From UMGS1766 sp963597355 (GTDB lineage: Bacteria; Bacillota; Clostridia; Oscillospirales; Oscillospiraceae), in NCBI GenBank assembly GCA_963597355.1, contig CAVBPR010000005.1, positions 1 through 14,098 of the forward strand: a stretch of DNA of 14,098 bases, read 5' to 3'. A program made the position numbers and the translations under genes. Numbering within the stretch: position 1 is the stretch's first letter; the number at the start of each line of letters is the position of its first letter. Of this stretch, positions 14,044 through 14,098 are shown in pieces. The notes below the pieces were generated by a model. The model was not told the origin of the DNA. It saw only the letters and a list, made by a program, of their open reading frames with translations, and searched no databases.

Positions 14044-14098
14044 ATGAAGGAAGTTTATCTGGTAAACTGCTGCCGTACTGCCGTGGGTAAGTTCCAGG
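14044..14098 (+). CDS. Start of an acetyl-CoA acetyltransferase (thiolase)
   Basis: Only 18 codons are in the window. They read MKEVYLVNCCRTAVGKFQ, which matches the N-terminus of type II thiolases (first strand followed by RTAVGKF). AAAGGAG at 14029-14035 precedes the ATG by eight bases. In this setting the enzyme would cleave acetoacetyl-CoA, made by the BKACE, into two acetyl-CoA. One of these is needed to restart the BKACE reaction. The catalytic cysteine and histidines lie beyond the window. Confidence 0.8.
   Translation, partial: MKEVYLVNCCRTAVGKFQ

Overview
The window looks like chromosome from a Gram-positive anaerobe of the class Clostridia, probably an Oscillospiraceae/Ruminococcaceae-type gut fermenter. 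The reasons are strong AAGGAGG ribosome-binding sites, consensus sigma-A promoters, a long Gram-positive-type S12, an L7Ae/YbxF-like gene placed before rpsL, and fermentation genes (BKACE, 3-hydroxyacyl dehydrogenase, thiolase). The genus cannot be fixed from the sequence alone.

Region 1 (1-1008) holds the tail of an unrecognised gene and a 221-aa protein whose two halves both resemble the Csx3 ring-nuclease fold. No CRISPR array is visible. Region 2 (1037-6037) is the str (translation) operon: a perfect consensus promoter, L7Ae/YbxF-like protein, rpsL, a roughly 200-nt structured intergenic RNA, rpsG, fusA, tuf and a strong terminator. rpoBC, the usual upstream neighbours, are not adjacent. 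Region 3 (6038-8051) carries a long hairpin between convergent genes, a MATE exporter on the minus strand, and a divergent intergenic region. That region has three copies of a TTACCAAAYGGTWA operator, two of them fused into a 28-bp perfect palindrome, and a 20-bp direct repeat.

Region 4 (8052-14098) is a catabolic cluster on the plus strand: cupin-like protein, short-chain dehydrogenase, cyclase-family hydrolase, MFS transporter, BKACE beta-keto acid cleavage enzyme, small zinc-ribbon protein, 3-hydroxyacyl-CoA-dehydrogenase-type enzyme, and the start of a thiolase. These families match, in a chemically sensible set, the anaerobic phloroglucinol pathway described for Clostridium scatologenes. 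The SDR (phloroglucinol reductase, PGR) makes dihydrophloroglucinol. The cyclase-family hydrolase (dihydrophloroglucinol cyclohydrolase, DPGC) opens the ring to 3-hydroxy-5-oxohexanoate. The 3-HAD-type enzyme (HOHDH) oxidises this to 3,5-dioxohexanoate (triacetate). The BKACE (TAL) with acetyl-CoA gives acetoacetate plus acetoacetyl-CoA, and thiolase completes conversion to acetyl-CoA. Substrate assignments are inferred from family membership and gene neighbourhood, not from direct similarity searches.

The parts not explained by the known pathway are the cupin with degenerate metal-ligand motifs, the zinc-ribbon protein embedded between TAL and HOHDH, the operator array, and the structured leader of rpsG.
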